From NCBI GenBank assembly GCA_964482845.1, contig CAYZZE010000004.1, positions 1 through 44,309 on the forward strand: a DNA stretch of 44,309 nt, given 5' to 3'. The translations under genes and the position numbers were made by a program. Below are positions 1 through 9,660 of the stretch, in pieces; within the stretch, counting starts at the first letter, position 1; the number at the start of each line of letters is the position of its first letter. A model generated the notes under the pieces. It worked only from the letters and a program-made list of their open reading frames with translations, was not told the DNA's origin and searched no databases. The DNA comes from VGPI01 sp964482845 (GTDB lineage: Bacteria; Cloacimonadota; Cloacimonadia; Cloacimonadales; Cloacimonadaceae).

Positions 1-427
1 AGTCAGTGCAACGACCGGCTGAAGCCGGTGATACCCCTATGTGCAACGGTCTTTAGAATCTGGTGATGACGGTGTGATCGAAGTGACATAAGGCATCAGA
101 AGACTGTTGAAAAATTCAGAGAGCTGACTTGACGTCTCCCTGCTTGATAACCTTAGTATAACCTTAGTATAACCTTACGACCGTAAGGTTATACTAAGGT
201 TATGAAGCAGGGAGGACTAAGGCGGAAACACCAATCCGCTTGAATCTAAACCTTCTTAAGACCGGTGCATAATTCTTAGCGGTTGACTCAAGGGGCATAT
301 CCATGCTAACAGTCGATAGACCCGTTGTTATTGAGGCCAGCCCCGGTGTAAGTACGACCTTTCTTTTTCACGTTTCCGATGTTTGGTGATTCAGTATGTA
401 CAAAGCTCTTATCATGCGCCAATTTAT
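1..427. other. Gene-free region with repeat modules
   Basis: No convincing gene is seen here. The stretch holds, in order, a partial 22-bp hairpin unit array (1-30), a short motif related to CAACGGTCTT (45-54 and, inverted, about 101-117), the first 79-bp palindrome (136-214) and a conserved flank block (221-290). The part after about 290 aligns loosely with 11700-11825: both contain a TGGTGATTCAGTATG-like stretch and end in GCTCTT before the repeat signal fades. It lies beyond the 3' end of the addB-addA pair. Confidence 0.7.
136..214 (+). repeat. 79-bp palindromic element, copy 1
   Basis: Ends are perfect inverted 10-mers, CTCCCTGCTT (136-145) and AAGCAGGGAG (205-214). Inside, three 11-bp units (ATAACCTTAGT twice, then ATAACCTTACG) face two inverted units across a central AC dinucleotide. 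The 3:2 asymmetry is the same in all five copies. I orient the element so that the three-unit arm comes first. This copy alone has CTCCC rather than CTCCT at the three-unit end. Confidence 0.95.
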
Positions 428-3400
428 TTATAAATGTATGCCATTCAGTTCGATATATGTTTTATGACAGGCGTAGCCCGCCTGTCTGAAAATGGGCAGA
501 GCCATCAGCGCGGCGGCGTAGATATCCAGTTGGTCGAATTCGTTGATCTCACCCGTCTTGTAGTCCACGATCCAGGCGCTTTTATCCCGGGAATTGATCA
601 TGAGGCGATCGATGCGGTATTCCTTGCCTTGATGCCAGATCTCGCGTTCCGTAAAGATCTTGTCATAGGCGGGATCAAAGAGATCGGGATAGCCGATCAG
701 AGCGGCATCGATCTTCTGACACAGAACTCTAATATCGTCTGCCCTGAGGATATTGCCATATTTGATGAGACTGTTTTCCAGTCCCCGGTTTCGCTCTTCG
801 GGGGTATTGCGGATCAGGCGGGCCAGATAGTCATGTGCAAATTGACCGATCAGAGCAGAGCGATCCACAATCCAGATCTTTTTCCAGTCCAGTTTTCTCC
901 GGTCTGGGTTTGGCAAAGCATGGGAAAAAGGACTGCGGATCAAGGGCGGCAGTATGGGGGAGAGGGTGGTCATCGGTTCCGGCGTGATATCCGCCAGAGC
1001 GGAAGTTTCGTCTTGTGATCCGTGATCTTTGGGCACTAATCGGGAAGGTGCACCGTAGCTCCAGCCCAAGTCATCGGGATATCCCTTGTCAGTTATAAAC
1101 TTGCGGAAGGAATCAGCAAGAAGCAATGGCAATTGGGACTTGCCTTTGCTTTCAGCGAGAAATTCATCCCACTCCTTGGTGCTTTGGAAGCCCAGCATGA
1201 CATACAGGCATTGTTTGGCGCGGGTAACGGCGACATAGATCGTATTGAGCTCCTCCAGTTCATCCCTGCGGTTTTTTTCTTCCGCCAGATAAGCCCAGGA
1301 GGAGTGCTGCAGGACATCGGCATACTGGTAAGTGAGGGCAAAATCGTGTAAATTCTCAAAGGTGTGGCCGGCGTATTGATAGAAGCAGTCAATGAGGCGG
1401 TTGTCATGTGGCGTCTGGGGTGTGAGGTCATACCAAAAGAATACGTGGTCAAATTCCAGTCCTTTGGATTTGTGGATGGTAAGCAATTGCACTGCGTCCT
1501 TGCACTCGATGCTCCGCTGCTTCATGACTTCCTGTTTTGATTTGTCCTGACAGTATTGGAGGAAGTCCGGTGCGCTGCAGGCCGTGCCTTGAGCGGAACT
1601 TTCATACTCGCGAAGCAGGTCAAGGAAGGCATTGACATTTATCAGATCCCGGTCAGGAACGTGTTTCAGATCGAGATGGCTGCTGTCAATCATGGCGAGA
1701 CACAGATCATACAAGGTCAATTCATCCGCTTTCAGCATCAGATCAAAATAACGTTGGGCAAATGGTATGGCAGAGAGATCGACAGGTTCGGCGGTGATTG
1801 GGTTGCGCTTGTCATATTCGGCGATGATAAGACACAGGCGTTTGAATTCGGCTCCAGGCATCAGAACGTAATCGGAACGCAGGACTTTGAACAGATCCAG
1901 CCAATCACGATAAACGGTGAAGCGGATAAAAGAGAGCAATGGATAGACCAGCCGATGATCGATCAACAGCGCGGAGGGTTGGAAGATGCTGCCAAAGCCC
2001 TCTTCCTCGAGCATGGATTGCAGATCGGTAAGTTCGCTATTTTTACGGGCGATGACGGCGATGGTCTCACCGGTATCGATCTTTCGGAGATTGGGAACGA
2101 TCGTATGGCGGACGAATTGGCGCATCCGGTCGAGCCGGAGAATGGGGTTCTTGCTGCTGCGGGTCTGATAATTTACGAGATTGAAGCGGATGTAGGTATT
2201 TTGCTCATGTTTATCCGCTCTGCCTCGGATGGTCTCATATTTCCATTTCAGGCCATGAAAATCGAGATACCGATGGATGGTATCCTCCATAAAGATGGAA
2301 TTGATGGCTTCAAGCATGATAGTGCTACTGCGCCAGCAATCAGTCAGGGGCTCGGTGAGCACATTTGCGCACTGGGGAAAACAGGCGGAGAGATTAACCA
2401 GCAATTCCCTCTCACCTTCACGCCAGCCAAAGATCGATTGCTTTTCGTCACCGACCACGATGAAGCCGCCAAAGGGTTTGCTGCCCTGTCCGGCGACCAC
2501 TTCGTCCAGGATCGGCTTGAGGATATTGAACTGGAGGATTGAAGTGTCCTGGAATTCATCAATCAGAATAACGCGGGTGCGGTGGGAGAGGAAATGGTAA
2601 AATTCATTGGCGGTATTCTCATCCTGGGGATCAAACAGCGGAGGATCATCGCTGTATAGCGCTTCAAAGGTGAGCCAGGTAACGTCATCATAACTCAAGT
2701 CCTTGTAACGATACATCAATCTGTCGTATTCGCTGAGAATATCACCCCAGAGATCGAGGATGTTTTGCTGCTCGGGGAGCAGAAGTTTGAAGATCAGGTG
2801 ATCTGCCAGATAACGGGCGGCTTCCTTGGTGATAGCATCCAACTCATGTTTGAGCGGCTCTTTGTTGCGGAATTTGCTGCCATTATACAAGGCGTGCTTG
2901 TTGCTGGCGATCACTTTGAGCAATTTTTGGCATTTCTGGGGATCAGTGAGCAGATCATTTGACATCGCGATCAGTTGATCGGTGGTGTAGGGCTCTGATA
3001 TGAGTAGTTTGATCAGATCACTTTTGTAGTATTCCCTGATGCCTTTAGATTCCGGTTTCTCTACCCTGCTGTTGATGTCCTGTTCGACCGTCATAAACAG
3101 TTGATACAATTTGTGCCGGCATTTGCCGAGTTGCGCCTGGGCTTCCCTGTCCCAATATTCGGAAGCGCCCAAATGACGGCATAGGATCGAATCATCGGCT
3201 CCCACCGGACGGCGGGTCATCAGGAAATAGAGCCAGCGAAGTTTGACCAATGAGACAAAGAATGGTTTGTATTCATCAAGCGAGGGATATATTTTGGAAC
3301 GGAAAATATCTCTGATCCCGTTCAGGATGTCATCAGACATGACATAAGGCATTAAAAAAGGCATCCGCTTGCCGGTAGCGTCTTCGTCGATCTCAAAGCG

Positions 3401-3847
3401 GTCAATGCCACGCACCGGACAAATGAGATTGCGGAAGATATTGCCGATGAAGGAATCGATGGTCATGACCCGTAGCAAGTGCTTCTGGGTGCATACCTCA
3501 TGGTACACGCGGGATAAAAGGCGGTATTCATTGGCGGAAAGTTCGTCCTCACCGGAATTGGCGGTAGCTGTGAACCGGCGGAGGTTTTGCAGTAGGATCG
3601 ACCGGTCTTTGGCATTGTCTTTGGTGGGATAGAGCAGAAGATGGAGATGGGCCTGAATTCGCTCCCTGATCTCGGCGGTGGCTTTGCGAGTGAATGTGAT
3701 GACCAGGATATTGTCCAGCGAAAAGTCGGGATGGCGTTCATATCTCAATAAAAGCGTGATATATTCCAAACTGAGGCGGTAGGTCTTGCCGGTTCCGGCG
3801 CTGGCGGAGATGATCTTGGTGATGGGCTGCTCAGTCGTCGTTTTCAT
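428..3847 (-). CDS. AddA/RecB-like ATP-dependent helicase-nuclease
   Basis: Superfamily 1A (UvrD/Rep) helicase fused to a PD-(D/E)XK nuclease, the AddA/RecB plan for processing double-strand breaks before recombination. In the 1139-residue product I see Walker A SASAGTGKT (14-22), ITFTRKATAEI (motif Ia), DEFQDTS (about 430), GDEKQSIFGWR (about 466), TIHKSKGLEF (motif V), YVAVTRAK (about 873) and a C-terminal nuclease core with RIDRL and IVDYKTGE (about 1080-1100). A start 11 codons further upstream (3880) is open, but ATG 3847 is preceded by AAGGAGGCGACG, an ideal ribosome binding site, so I chose it. It overlaps the end of the upstream AddB-like gene by 17 bp, so the two are co-transcribed. 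RecB is the alternative name, but no RecC or RecD is nearby. Confidence 0.88.
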   Translation of the reverse strand: MKTTTEQPITKIISASAGTGKTYRLSLEYITLLLRYERHPDFSLDNILVITFTRKATAEIRERIQAHLHLLLYPTKDNAKDRSILLQNLRRFTATANSGEDELSANEYRLLSRVYHEVCTQKHLLRVMTIDSFIGNIFRNLICPVRGIDRFEIDEDATGKRMPFLMPYVMSDDILNGIRDIFRSKIYPSLDEYKPFFVSLVKLRWLYFLMTRRPVGADDSILCRHLGASEYWDREAQAQLGKCRHKLYQLFMTVEQDINSRVEKPESKGIREYYKSDLIKLLISEPYTTDQLIAMSNDLLTDPQKCQKLLKVIASNKHALYNGSKFRNKEPLKHELDAITKEAARYLADHLIFKLLLPEQQNILDLWGDILSEYDRLMYRYKDLSYDDVTWLTFEALYSDDPPLFDPQDENTANEFYHFLSHRTRVILIDEFQDTSILQFNILKPILDEVVAGQGSKPFGGFIVVGDEKQSIFGWREGERELLVNLSACFPQCANVLTEPLTDCWRSSTIMLEAINSIFMEDTIHRYLDFHGLKWKYETIRGRADKHEQNTYIRFNLVNYQTRSSKNPILRLDRMRQFVRHTIVPNLRKIDTGETIAVIARKNSELTDLQSMLEEEGFGSIFQPSALLIDHRLVYPLLSFIRFTVYRDWLDLFKVLRSDYVLMPGAEFKRLCLIIAEYDKRNPITAEPVDLSAIPFAQRYFDLMLKADELTLYDLCLAMIDSSHLDLKHVPDRDLINVNAFLDLLREYESSAQGTACSAPDFLQYCQDKSKQEVMKQRSIECKDAVQLLTIHKSKGLEFDHVFFWYDLTPQTPHDNRLIDCFYQYAGHTFENLHDFALTYQYADVLQHSSWAYLAEEKNRRDELEELNTIYVAVTRAKQCLYVMLGFQSTKEWDEFLAESKGKSQLPLLLADSFRKFITDKGYPDDLGWSYGAPSRLVPKDHGSQDETSALADITPEPMTTLSPILPPLIRSPFSHALPNPDRRKLDWKKIWIVDRSALIGQFAHDYLARLIRNTPEERNRGLENSLIKYGNILRADDIRVLCQKIDAALIGYPDLFDPAYDKIFTEREIWHQGKEYRIDRLMINSRDKSAWIVDYKTGEINEFDQLDIYAAALMALPIFRQAGYACHKTYIELNGIHL

Positions 3848-6800
3848 CGTCGCCTCCTTGTAATACGTTGAGATCTGCACGGGTGATCTGATAATTCCTA
3901 TCCCTTAGTTTTCGGGTGCGGGCCGTTCCGTAACCAGTATTGATAATACTTACAAGAGCATCCTTTACCTTGGTGTAAAGAGCATCACGGCGTTTGGCGC
4001 TCATTTCGCAAGAGTCGGGGTGACCACCGAGAGGATTGATGAACATACCTGTCACCTTGCGGCTGTAATCTTCATTCAAGACGTAATAATACCAATAATA
4101 CATGACCAATTGATCCTTGTCCGTAGAACTGCCGGTCTTGAAGTCGATGATCACCGCTTCATCAGGGCTTTCTACACGCAAATCAGCGATGCAACGGATG
4201 ATAACGGCTGTTCCCTTGGTCTCTTCGTGCGGCGGGATAAACTGTTTGTATTGGAGAGGATTATCGGCATTATATGGTTCTTCGGGGATGATTGTGACCC
4301 CAACCATACATTTGATCGGCAGATGAGGCAGAATATCATGGAGAAAATCTCTCGCAGCGCGGATCAAGGCGGGAATGATCACTTCGCGGATGAACTCATG
4401 GTTATAGTTCTGCGGCAGTTTGAAACCATATTCCGGTAAAGAGAGCAGCTTTGTGAGGGTTTTGAGTAGAAAGCCCTCATTATACCATTGCCACTTGTCC
4501 TTCAATTTGCCATCGTATTCAGCAACGACCCTTTCCATGATCGTTCTCAGATATTCATGCAGGATGTTGCCAAAGAATCCTCTGCTGATCTGTAGTGGAG
4601 CGTCGGTCTGGCGGGATGAGATCCCGCAATGGTGTTCTACAAACCACATGAAGGGATCATTGGCAAAGGCGGCTAATTTGTAATAGGACAGCGCTACCGT
4701 ATGGTTTTTGCCAAAGTCCCCGGGATCATAGGGGATGCTGCAGATCCGCCTGATCCATCCCGATGCCGAAAGTGGTGCTTCTGGACGGTGATCGTAAGAA
4801 CATTGGTTATATAGAGAGTCGTTTTCCAGGAACGGATCGGAATCCGCACCTACATTACGATCCACTTTTCTCAGGTTGATAAAGCGGCTGTAAAACAGGT
4901 CACGGATCAGGGGACTCGTATGATCCATCGGCAGGATTCTGATCTCTGGCAGGTGTTCCGGTGCGTCCTGACCGGTCTGCCAGTTTCGCATCAATACCAG
5001 GATCTCGCCGATAAAGGAACTCTGCTCGACACTCTTATCTTTATCGGAGTAATAATACAAAACCGCCTTGCAACTACCAAGCAGCAACCGGAAGAAATAG
5101 TATCTTTCTCGCTTACGCACCTCTTCCCAAGATATCAGTCCCATGCGAACCCTTTGATTCTCACTGAATAGCCACACCGGACTAGGGTTGGTTGGATACT
5201 CGCCTTCTATGACGTTAAAGAACACTGTTTGGTCATAACACAGGTTACGACTGTCTTGGATGTCTGTGATGTCGTAGATCGGCAAATCATGATCTGTGTC
5301 ACGATATGAGATATAAGCGGATTTGACGATCTTGATTAGAAGGTTCATAAGATCAGCAGCCAGGCAGTTTTTGCGGTTGGGAAAGACATCCTGCCAATCC
5401 TGCACGATGCCTATGGTCTCGATACTGAGGGCATTGGCGAGCCGCTCAGGGATCTTGTCCAAGATGTCCGTATAAGCTAATTCATCCTCGGTACAGAGCG
5501 AAGACATTGGCAATAGATCGCTGTCCAGAACTTCAATGAGAGCGGTTAGCGACGTGGCAGAGACGATCGACTGGATGATTTCGGCTACCTTGGTCATATA
5601 GTCCTGCAAGGGACGCAGATCAATTTTGCCTGCCTGTGTATTGCTCAGGGTTTGTTCTCTGATTGCAAAGAACGCCCCTTCCAAATCGAGATAGAGCACG
5701 TCCTCCGCACTCAATTGTGCTAAAAGATACTGGATCTGGTCACGATCCATATCCGACATGTTCCACATAGAGCAAAACCCAGCGTCAGCGACCAGAGCGG
5801 CAATATCTTTGACGGGTAGATAGGTGGCCGATTCATCGGATGTCAGATGTTCAAGGGTTTGAGTAATGGTCATAAGCGTCTGAAACAACCGGGTGTGGGT
5901 GATGGGATAGGAATGAGGCAAACCAAATCGTACGGGATCGAATAGTACTGCTTGGGCGTTGTACTGAAAGCCCCGGTCGATAATGGCTCGCTTATGCCTG
6001 AATTGACCGGTGTCAGAATCAGTGATGCTATCTTTGGCAAGGACAGCAGCGGGCTCAGTTTCTCCGGTCATTGACGACGCTGTATCACTGAGGAATTGCA
6101 GGTATTGCTCTGCTTTGGAACCCGTTTGCGCAATATCTATTGACTTCAGCAGGTAGTTACCTTCCCTGATCGCCCCTTCCAGATCAAAGTCCGACGATCT
6201 CATCGTCTCGGTATCAAACCAGTTCTCCAATCCCTGATGCATGATGATGACCTCATAGCCAATCTCTTCCAGTTTCCGGATGGTTAGTTTTTCCAATGCG
6301 GTGTAATAATACTGATTTACGAAGACGTATCTATTGTAACGGGGATCGGGATCAATGCTTTGTTCCAATGGGATAAATATCAGATCGCCAAAGCCCTTGT
6401 CATTGATCAGTCGTTGATACTGATCCCGGATCGCCATGATTCGGGGAATGCTCTTGATCTGCCAGTCCCGGAGATATAACTCAGCAAGATCTTCAGGATG
6501 TCTAAGACGTTCGATGTCAAAACACTCCTCCCTGAGTTCTTGCATCAGTTTGAACCAATGACCGCCCCATCCCACCAGGTCATCGTAAGAATCAATATGA
6601 TAAAATGAGCGGTCAGCAGTACTCAAGGCCTGAAAGAGGCAAAGCAAGCGCTTGTCCTCCTGGAGTAAAGGATGGCGACTGCGGATAAGGGATTGCTTGT
6701 AGTCCTCCATGGAGAAAAAGCACAAATCCTCAAGTTGCCACTTGGCCTGAAACAGATACTTTGCTTTGCGTGCATTGACCTGTGTAGGATAGATCATAGC

Positions 6801-6875
6801 ACAGCGATCGGTAGCATAATCCAAAGACGAACGGATTATATCCTGGTCAAAGTCAATGGCGATGCATTTTGGCAT
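3831..6875 (-). CDS. AddB-like PD-(D/E)XK nuclease, partner of the AddA-like helicase
   Basis: A 1014-residue protein whose clear signature is a C-terminal PD-(D/E)XK nuclease: NILHEYLRTIMERVV (the helical H-x-x-x motif), then CIADLRVESPDEAVIIDFKTG near residue 900-915 with the catalytic D...DxK, followed by QLVMYYWYYYVL. The long N-terminal part has no Walker A that I can see, so it is probably an inactive helicase-like scaffold, as in some AddB/RecC-type subunits. The four cysteines that bind an iron-sulfur cluster in Bacillus-type AddB are not evident around the nuclease. Its 3' end overlaps addA by 17 bp, which supports a two-subunit complex. The start ATG 6875 follows AAGGGGGGTC. The identification rests on the nuclease core and on context. 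Confidence 0.75.
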   Translation of the reverse strand: MPKCIAIDFDQDIIRSSLDYATDRCAMIYPTQVNARKAKYLFQAKWQLEDLCFFSMEDYKQSLIRSRHPLLQEDKRLLCLFQALSTADRSFYHIDSYDDLVGWGGHWFKLMQELREECFDIERLRHPEDLAELYLRDWQIKSIPRIMAIRDQYQRLINDKGFGDLIFIPLEQSIDPDPRYNRYVFVNQYYYTALEKLTIRKLEEIGYEVIIMHQGLENWFDTETMRSSDFDLEGAIREGNYLLKSIDIAQTGSKAEQYLQFLSDTASSMTGETEPAAVLAKDSITDSDTGQFRHKRAIIDRGFQYNAQAVLFDPVRFGLPHSYPITHTRLFQTLMTITQTLEHLTSDESATYLPVKDIAALVADAGFCSMWNMSDMDRDQIQYLLAQLSAEDVLYLDLEGAFFAIREQTLSNTQAGKIDLRPLQDYMTKVAEIIQSIVSATSLTALIEVLDSDLLPMSSLCTEDELAYTDILDKIPERLANALSIETIGIVQDWQDVFPNRKNCLAADLMNLLIKIVKSAYISYRDTDHDLPIYDITDIQDSRNLCYDQTVFFNVIEGEYPTNPSPVWLFSENQRVRMGLISWEEVRKRERYYFFRLLLGSCKAVLYYYSDKDKSVEQSSFIGEILVLMRNWQTGQDAPEHLPEIRILPMDHTSPLIRDLFYSRFINLRKVDRNVGADSDPFLENDSLYNQCSYDHRPEAPLSASGWIRRICSIPYDPGDFGKNHTVALSYYKLAAFANDPFMWFVEHHCGISSRQTDAPLQISRGFFGNILHEYLRTIMERVVAEYDGKLKDKWQWYNEGFLLKTLTKLLSLPEYGFKLPQNYNHEFIREVIIPALIRAARDFLHDILPHLPIKCMVGVTIIPEEPYNADNPLQYKQFIPPHEETKGTAVIIRCIADLRVESPDEAVIIDFKTGSSTDKDQLVMYYWYYYVLNEDYSRKVTGMFINPLGGHPDSCEMSAKRRDALYTKVKDALVSIINTGYGTARTRKLRDRNYQITRADLNVLQGGDDENDD

Positions 6876-6972
6876 GACCCCCCCTTAATTGGCGGAATGG
6901 TGTTGCTATTGCGTAGTGGGTGAGCGCTCGATGCTAGTTTGATATGTGGGGATAATAACCGTCATGTATAAC

Positions 6973-8556
6973 TCATAATAATGGAGAAAATAACCGGCAT
7001 ACGGATTCGACGGGCTTTTGGATCAGGGGTCGGTGGCGAAATTCACTGTATATGATCTGCCTGCTATCAGCAATGTCCTGTTCAAAATGGCCTGCGGCAA
7101 TACTTACGGTTGCCGGGTTATAGATCATCGCGGTCATTTCAAAATTATGGTTAAAACTGCGCAGATCCATATTGGCAGTGCCGATGGATGCGATTCTGCC
7201 ATCTACGATCAGGACTTTGGCATGCATGAATCCCTTCATATACTCGTAGATCTGGATGCCTACTTCCATCAATTCCTCATAGTAAGATTTGGAGCCCCAG
7301 AATACAATGAAGTGATCTGCTTTATGGGGAACGATTATCCGGATCTCCACCCCACTCAAGGCAGCAGTTTTGAGAGCAGTCAACAAACTCTCGTTCAGGA
7401 TCAAGTAGGGCGTGGAGATATCTATCGATCTCTGGGCATTGGCTATGGCTGCAAAGTATGCCTGCATAATGCTGGAATGATCGGAATCCGGTCCACTGGC
7501 AGAGATCTGGATCGGTATCCGGCTTTTGTTACCGGAAGGCAGAGGGTCATGGAAAAAGTAGTCCTTCTTCAAAAGATTACGGCGAGTGACGAAAAACCAA
7601 TCGGTTAAAAACAACGCCTGTAAGGAGCATACGCCTTCGCCCTCGATCAGGATCATGGTGTCTCGCCAATAGCCAAAGTAATCGACTTTGTGCAGATATT
7701 TATCGGCAATATTCAAGCCACCCAGATAGGCCTTGATGCCATCGATGATGATCAATTTCCGGTGATTGCGATAGTTGAGCCGGCTATTGATCCAGGGTAT
7801 CAGGGCAGGCATGAAAGGAACCATCTGCACGCCTGCTTTGCGGAGGAGGGATATGAAGCGCCGCGGTAGATTCCAGCAACCTACATCATCGTAGATGAAT
7901 CTGATCTCCACTCCCTCGGATGCCTTCTGGATCAGAAGATCCCGCATGATCCTGCCGGTGCTGTCATCGGAAATGGCAAAATATTCCAGATGGATATGTT
8001 CTTTGGCGTTTTGGATGCCGTCACAGATGAGATTTAGCGATTGTTCGGTATCGGGGATTATCTGCACGTGATTGTTGCAGGTCAATATCGCTTTGCTGTT
8101 ACATTCCAGCAGTTTGATCAGTTTTTGTGCCAGTGGATTTTCTATTTGGCAATCATCTGCCGCATATTGATCTTGCCTGCCGAACAGATCATTGAGATTT
8201 ACGTTGTCGTCCAGTTCTTTGCGGGAAAAGATCCTCGTCTTGCGCCAGTTGCGACCAAAGAACAGATAAAAGATGAAGCCGACTACCGGTAGATATAGCA
8301 GAACGAGGATCCATGCCATCGTGCGGATAGGATTGTCGTTTTCCAATACAAGAATAATGATCATCAACACGATCGTGATGGCAAAGAAGATACTCAATAT
8401 CCGTTTTGTCAGTGTAGAAAAGATCCCGGCACCAATGCTGCCGTGCATGATCAATTCTATGACCGCTGCCACCAATAGCGATGATAGCAGCAGCAAAAAG
8501 ACCAGCATAACGCCATCCCAGAACTTATGAGAGATCAATCTACCTCCTACTCGCAT
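6973..8556 (-). CDS. cls: Cardiolipin synthase (phospholipase D family)
   Basis: Joins two phosphatidylglycerols, or a related pair, into cardiolipin at the inner membrane. The 527-residue product has hydrophobic N-terminal segments (about 12-35 and 48-92, ending GFIFYLFFGRNWRK, typical of bacterial Cls) and two phospholipase D motifs: HRKLIIIDG (about 265), and HAKVLIVDG (about 443) followed by GTANMDLRSF. Length matches the family. The start is uncertain: ATG 8556 has no clear ribosome site, whereas AGGAGGT at 8542-8548, inside this frame, lies 3 bp before a TTG codon at 8538, which could be the real start. Only about 30 bp separate it from the upstream barrel gene, so it probably belongs to a three-gene run with that gene and the SRAP gene. 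Confidence 0.9.
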   Translation of the reverse strand: MRVGGRLISHKFWDGVMLVFLLLLSSLLVAAVIELIMHGSIGAGIFSTLTKRILSIFFAITIVLMIIILVLENDNPIRTMAWILVLLYLPVVGFIFYLFFGRNWRKTRIFSRKELDDNVNLNDLFGRQDQYAADDCQIENPLAQKLIKLLECNSKAILTCNNHVQIIPDTEQSLNLICDGIQNAKEHIHLEYFAISDDSTGRIMRDLLIQKASEGVEIRFIYDDVGCWNLPRRFISLLRKAGVQMVPFMPALIPWINSRLNYRNHRKLIIIDGIKAYLGGLNIADKYLHKVDYFGYWRDTMILIEGEGVCSLQALFLTDWFFVTRRNLLKKDYFFHDPLPSGNKSRIPIQISASGPDSDHSSIMQAYFAAIANAQRSIDISTPYLILNESLLTALKTAALSGVEIRIIVPHKADHFIVFWGSKSYYEELMEVGIQIYEYMKGFMHAKVLIVDGRIASIGTANMDLRSFNHNFEMTAMIYNPATVSIAAGHFEQDIADSRQIIYSEFRHRPLIQKPVESVCRLFSPLL

Positions 8557-8585
8557 ACAGGCCAGTTCATCAAGTTTTGGTCACA

Positions 8586-9659
8586 TCAAAAGAATTCCCG
8601 GGCGGTGACGCTTAAGGTCTTGCCCTCAGCACCGAAACCCAGATCCATGCGAACATTAAAATGTTCTGCGGGCAGGATGGCAAATCTCAGTCCAAATCCC
8701 GCCGACCACCGCCAATCACCGATCCTGATCTTGGTCGGCGAAGCAGACACCTGTCCAAATTCAGTAAAAAAAACGAAGCCGATTCTGTCGAGTAAAGGTT
8801 CTTCAAAAGGAAAAACCCGCTGTTCAACATTAAGCGATACCCTTGTTTTATCGACGAATCGTCTATCCGGGTAAGCCCTCAAGCGAGAGCCCAGACCGGG
8901 GAAAAATAAGAGCGGCACATCATCGTGATTGACGGTCAGATCCGTTCTCAGAGCCAGCACCGATTTTGCGCTGATGGGGATAAAGCCGCGGCAGTTGATA
9001 CGATAATGATCGAAACTATAATCACTGCCCAGCCAGGATCGATAGATCGCATATTTTACGGTCAGATCAATACCCTGCCGGGGAGCATAACCGAATCCGG
9101 CCGTATTCCATCTGATGCTCAGTCCACTTCCGCTCACCATACCATCACCGACCCCGGTAAAAGTCGCCTGATCGATCATACCCCCGGGTTTGATATCCCT
9201 GATCGAGCAATAGTACGCATCGCCATGCAGCGAAAGGAAAAGGGAATGATGCATCTGACGCCGGAGCGTATAGGACAGGCCATATACGTTTTCTGTATAT
9301 TTCTCAGCATCGTCCAGATCACTGTCATTACCTATGCCATAGAATGTATCCGGCCATTTTTTTAGCACCATGCTGACATCCGTCCTCCATTTTCCAGACA
9401 CAAAATCGGGTATGACATTCACGGTAAACTGATTCTTTTGCGTGTAAGCGAACCCTGCCAGTACCTGAACGGAGGTGAAGGTCTGGACACTATCGTCAGC
9501 CGGATTGGTATGTTTCCACAAGGCAAAGGCGCCACCGAGCAATCCGGTATCGACAGTCACTCCGCCATAGGGATAGCCCGTAAAGACGGTCTCCGCCGAA
9601 AATTCAGCTATCATGAACCAGCCAAGAAATAGAAGCAGCCAATACTTCATGCAGGCCAT
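8586..9659 (-). CDS. Omp85/BamA-like outer-membrane beta-barrel protein
   Basis: Predicted outer-membrane barrel of the bacterial surface antigen type. A short signal peptide (KYWLLLFLGWFMIAEFSA) precedes about 330 residues of alternating amphipathic strands with aromatic girdle residues. The segment LRAYPDRRFVDKTR followed by VEQRVFPF resembles the LRGYp-x-x-RF signature of Omp85 barrels, and the chain ends in phenylalanine, as barrels often do. There are no POTRA domains, so it is a barrel-only member and not BamA itself. The start is placed at ATG 9659, which follows the TGA of the SRAP gene by one base (translational coupling). ATG 9650 is an equally good start for the signal peptide. Substrate unknown. 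Confidence 0.75.
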   Translation of the reverse strand: MACMKYWLLLFLGWFMIAEFSAETVFTGYPYGGVTVDTGLLGGAFALWKHTNPADDSVQTFTSVQVLAGFAYTQKNQFTVNVIPDFVSGKWRTDVSMVLKKWPDTFYGIGNDSDLDDAEKYTENVYGLSYTLRRQMHHSLFLSLHGDAYYCSIRDIKPGGMIDQATFTGVGDGMVSGSGLSIRWNTAGFGYAPRQGIDLTVKYAIYRSWLGSDYSFDHYRINCRGFIPISAKSVLALRTDLTVNHDDVPLLFFPGLGSRLRAYPDRRFVDKTRVSLNVEQRVFPFEEPLLDRIGFVFFTEFGQVSASPTKIRIGDWRWSAGFGLRFAILPAEHFNVRMDLGFGAEGKTLSVTAREFF

Positions 9660-9660
9660 T

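Noticed and set aside
136..214. Complete insertion sequence
   Set aside because: Inverted ends are present but the element is only 79 bp, has no coding capacity and no clear target duplication beside any copy.
1556..2542. 328-residue frame antisense to the AddA-like gene
   Set aside because: It lies wholly opposite the helicase motifs; the composition reflects the shadow of a real gene.
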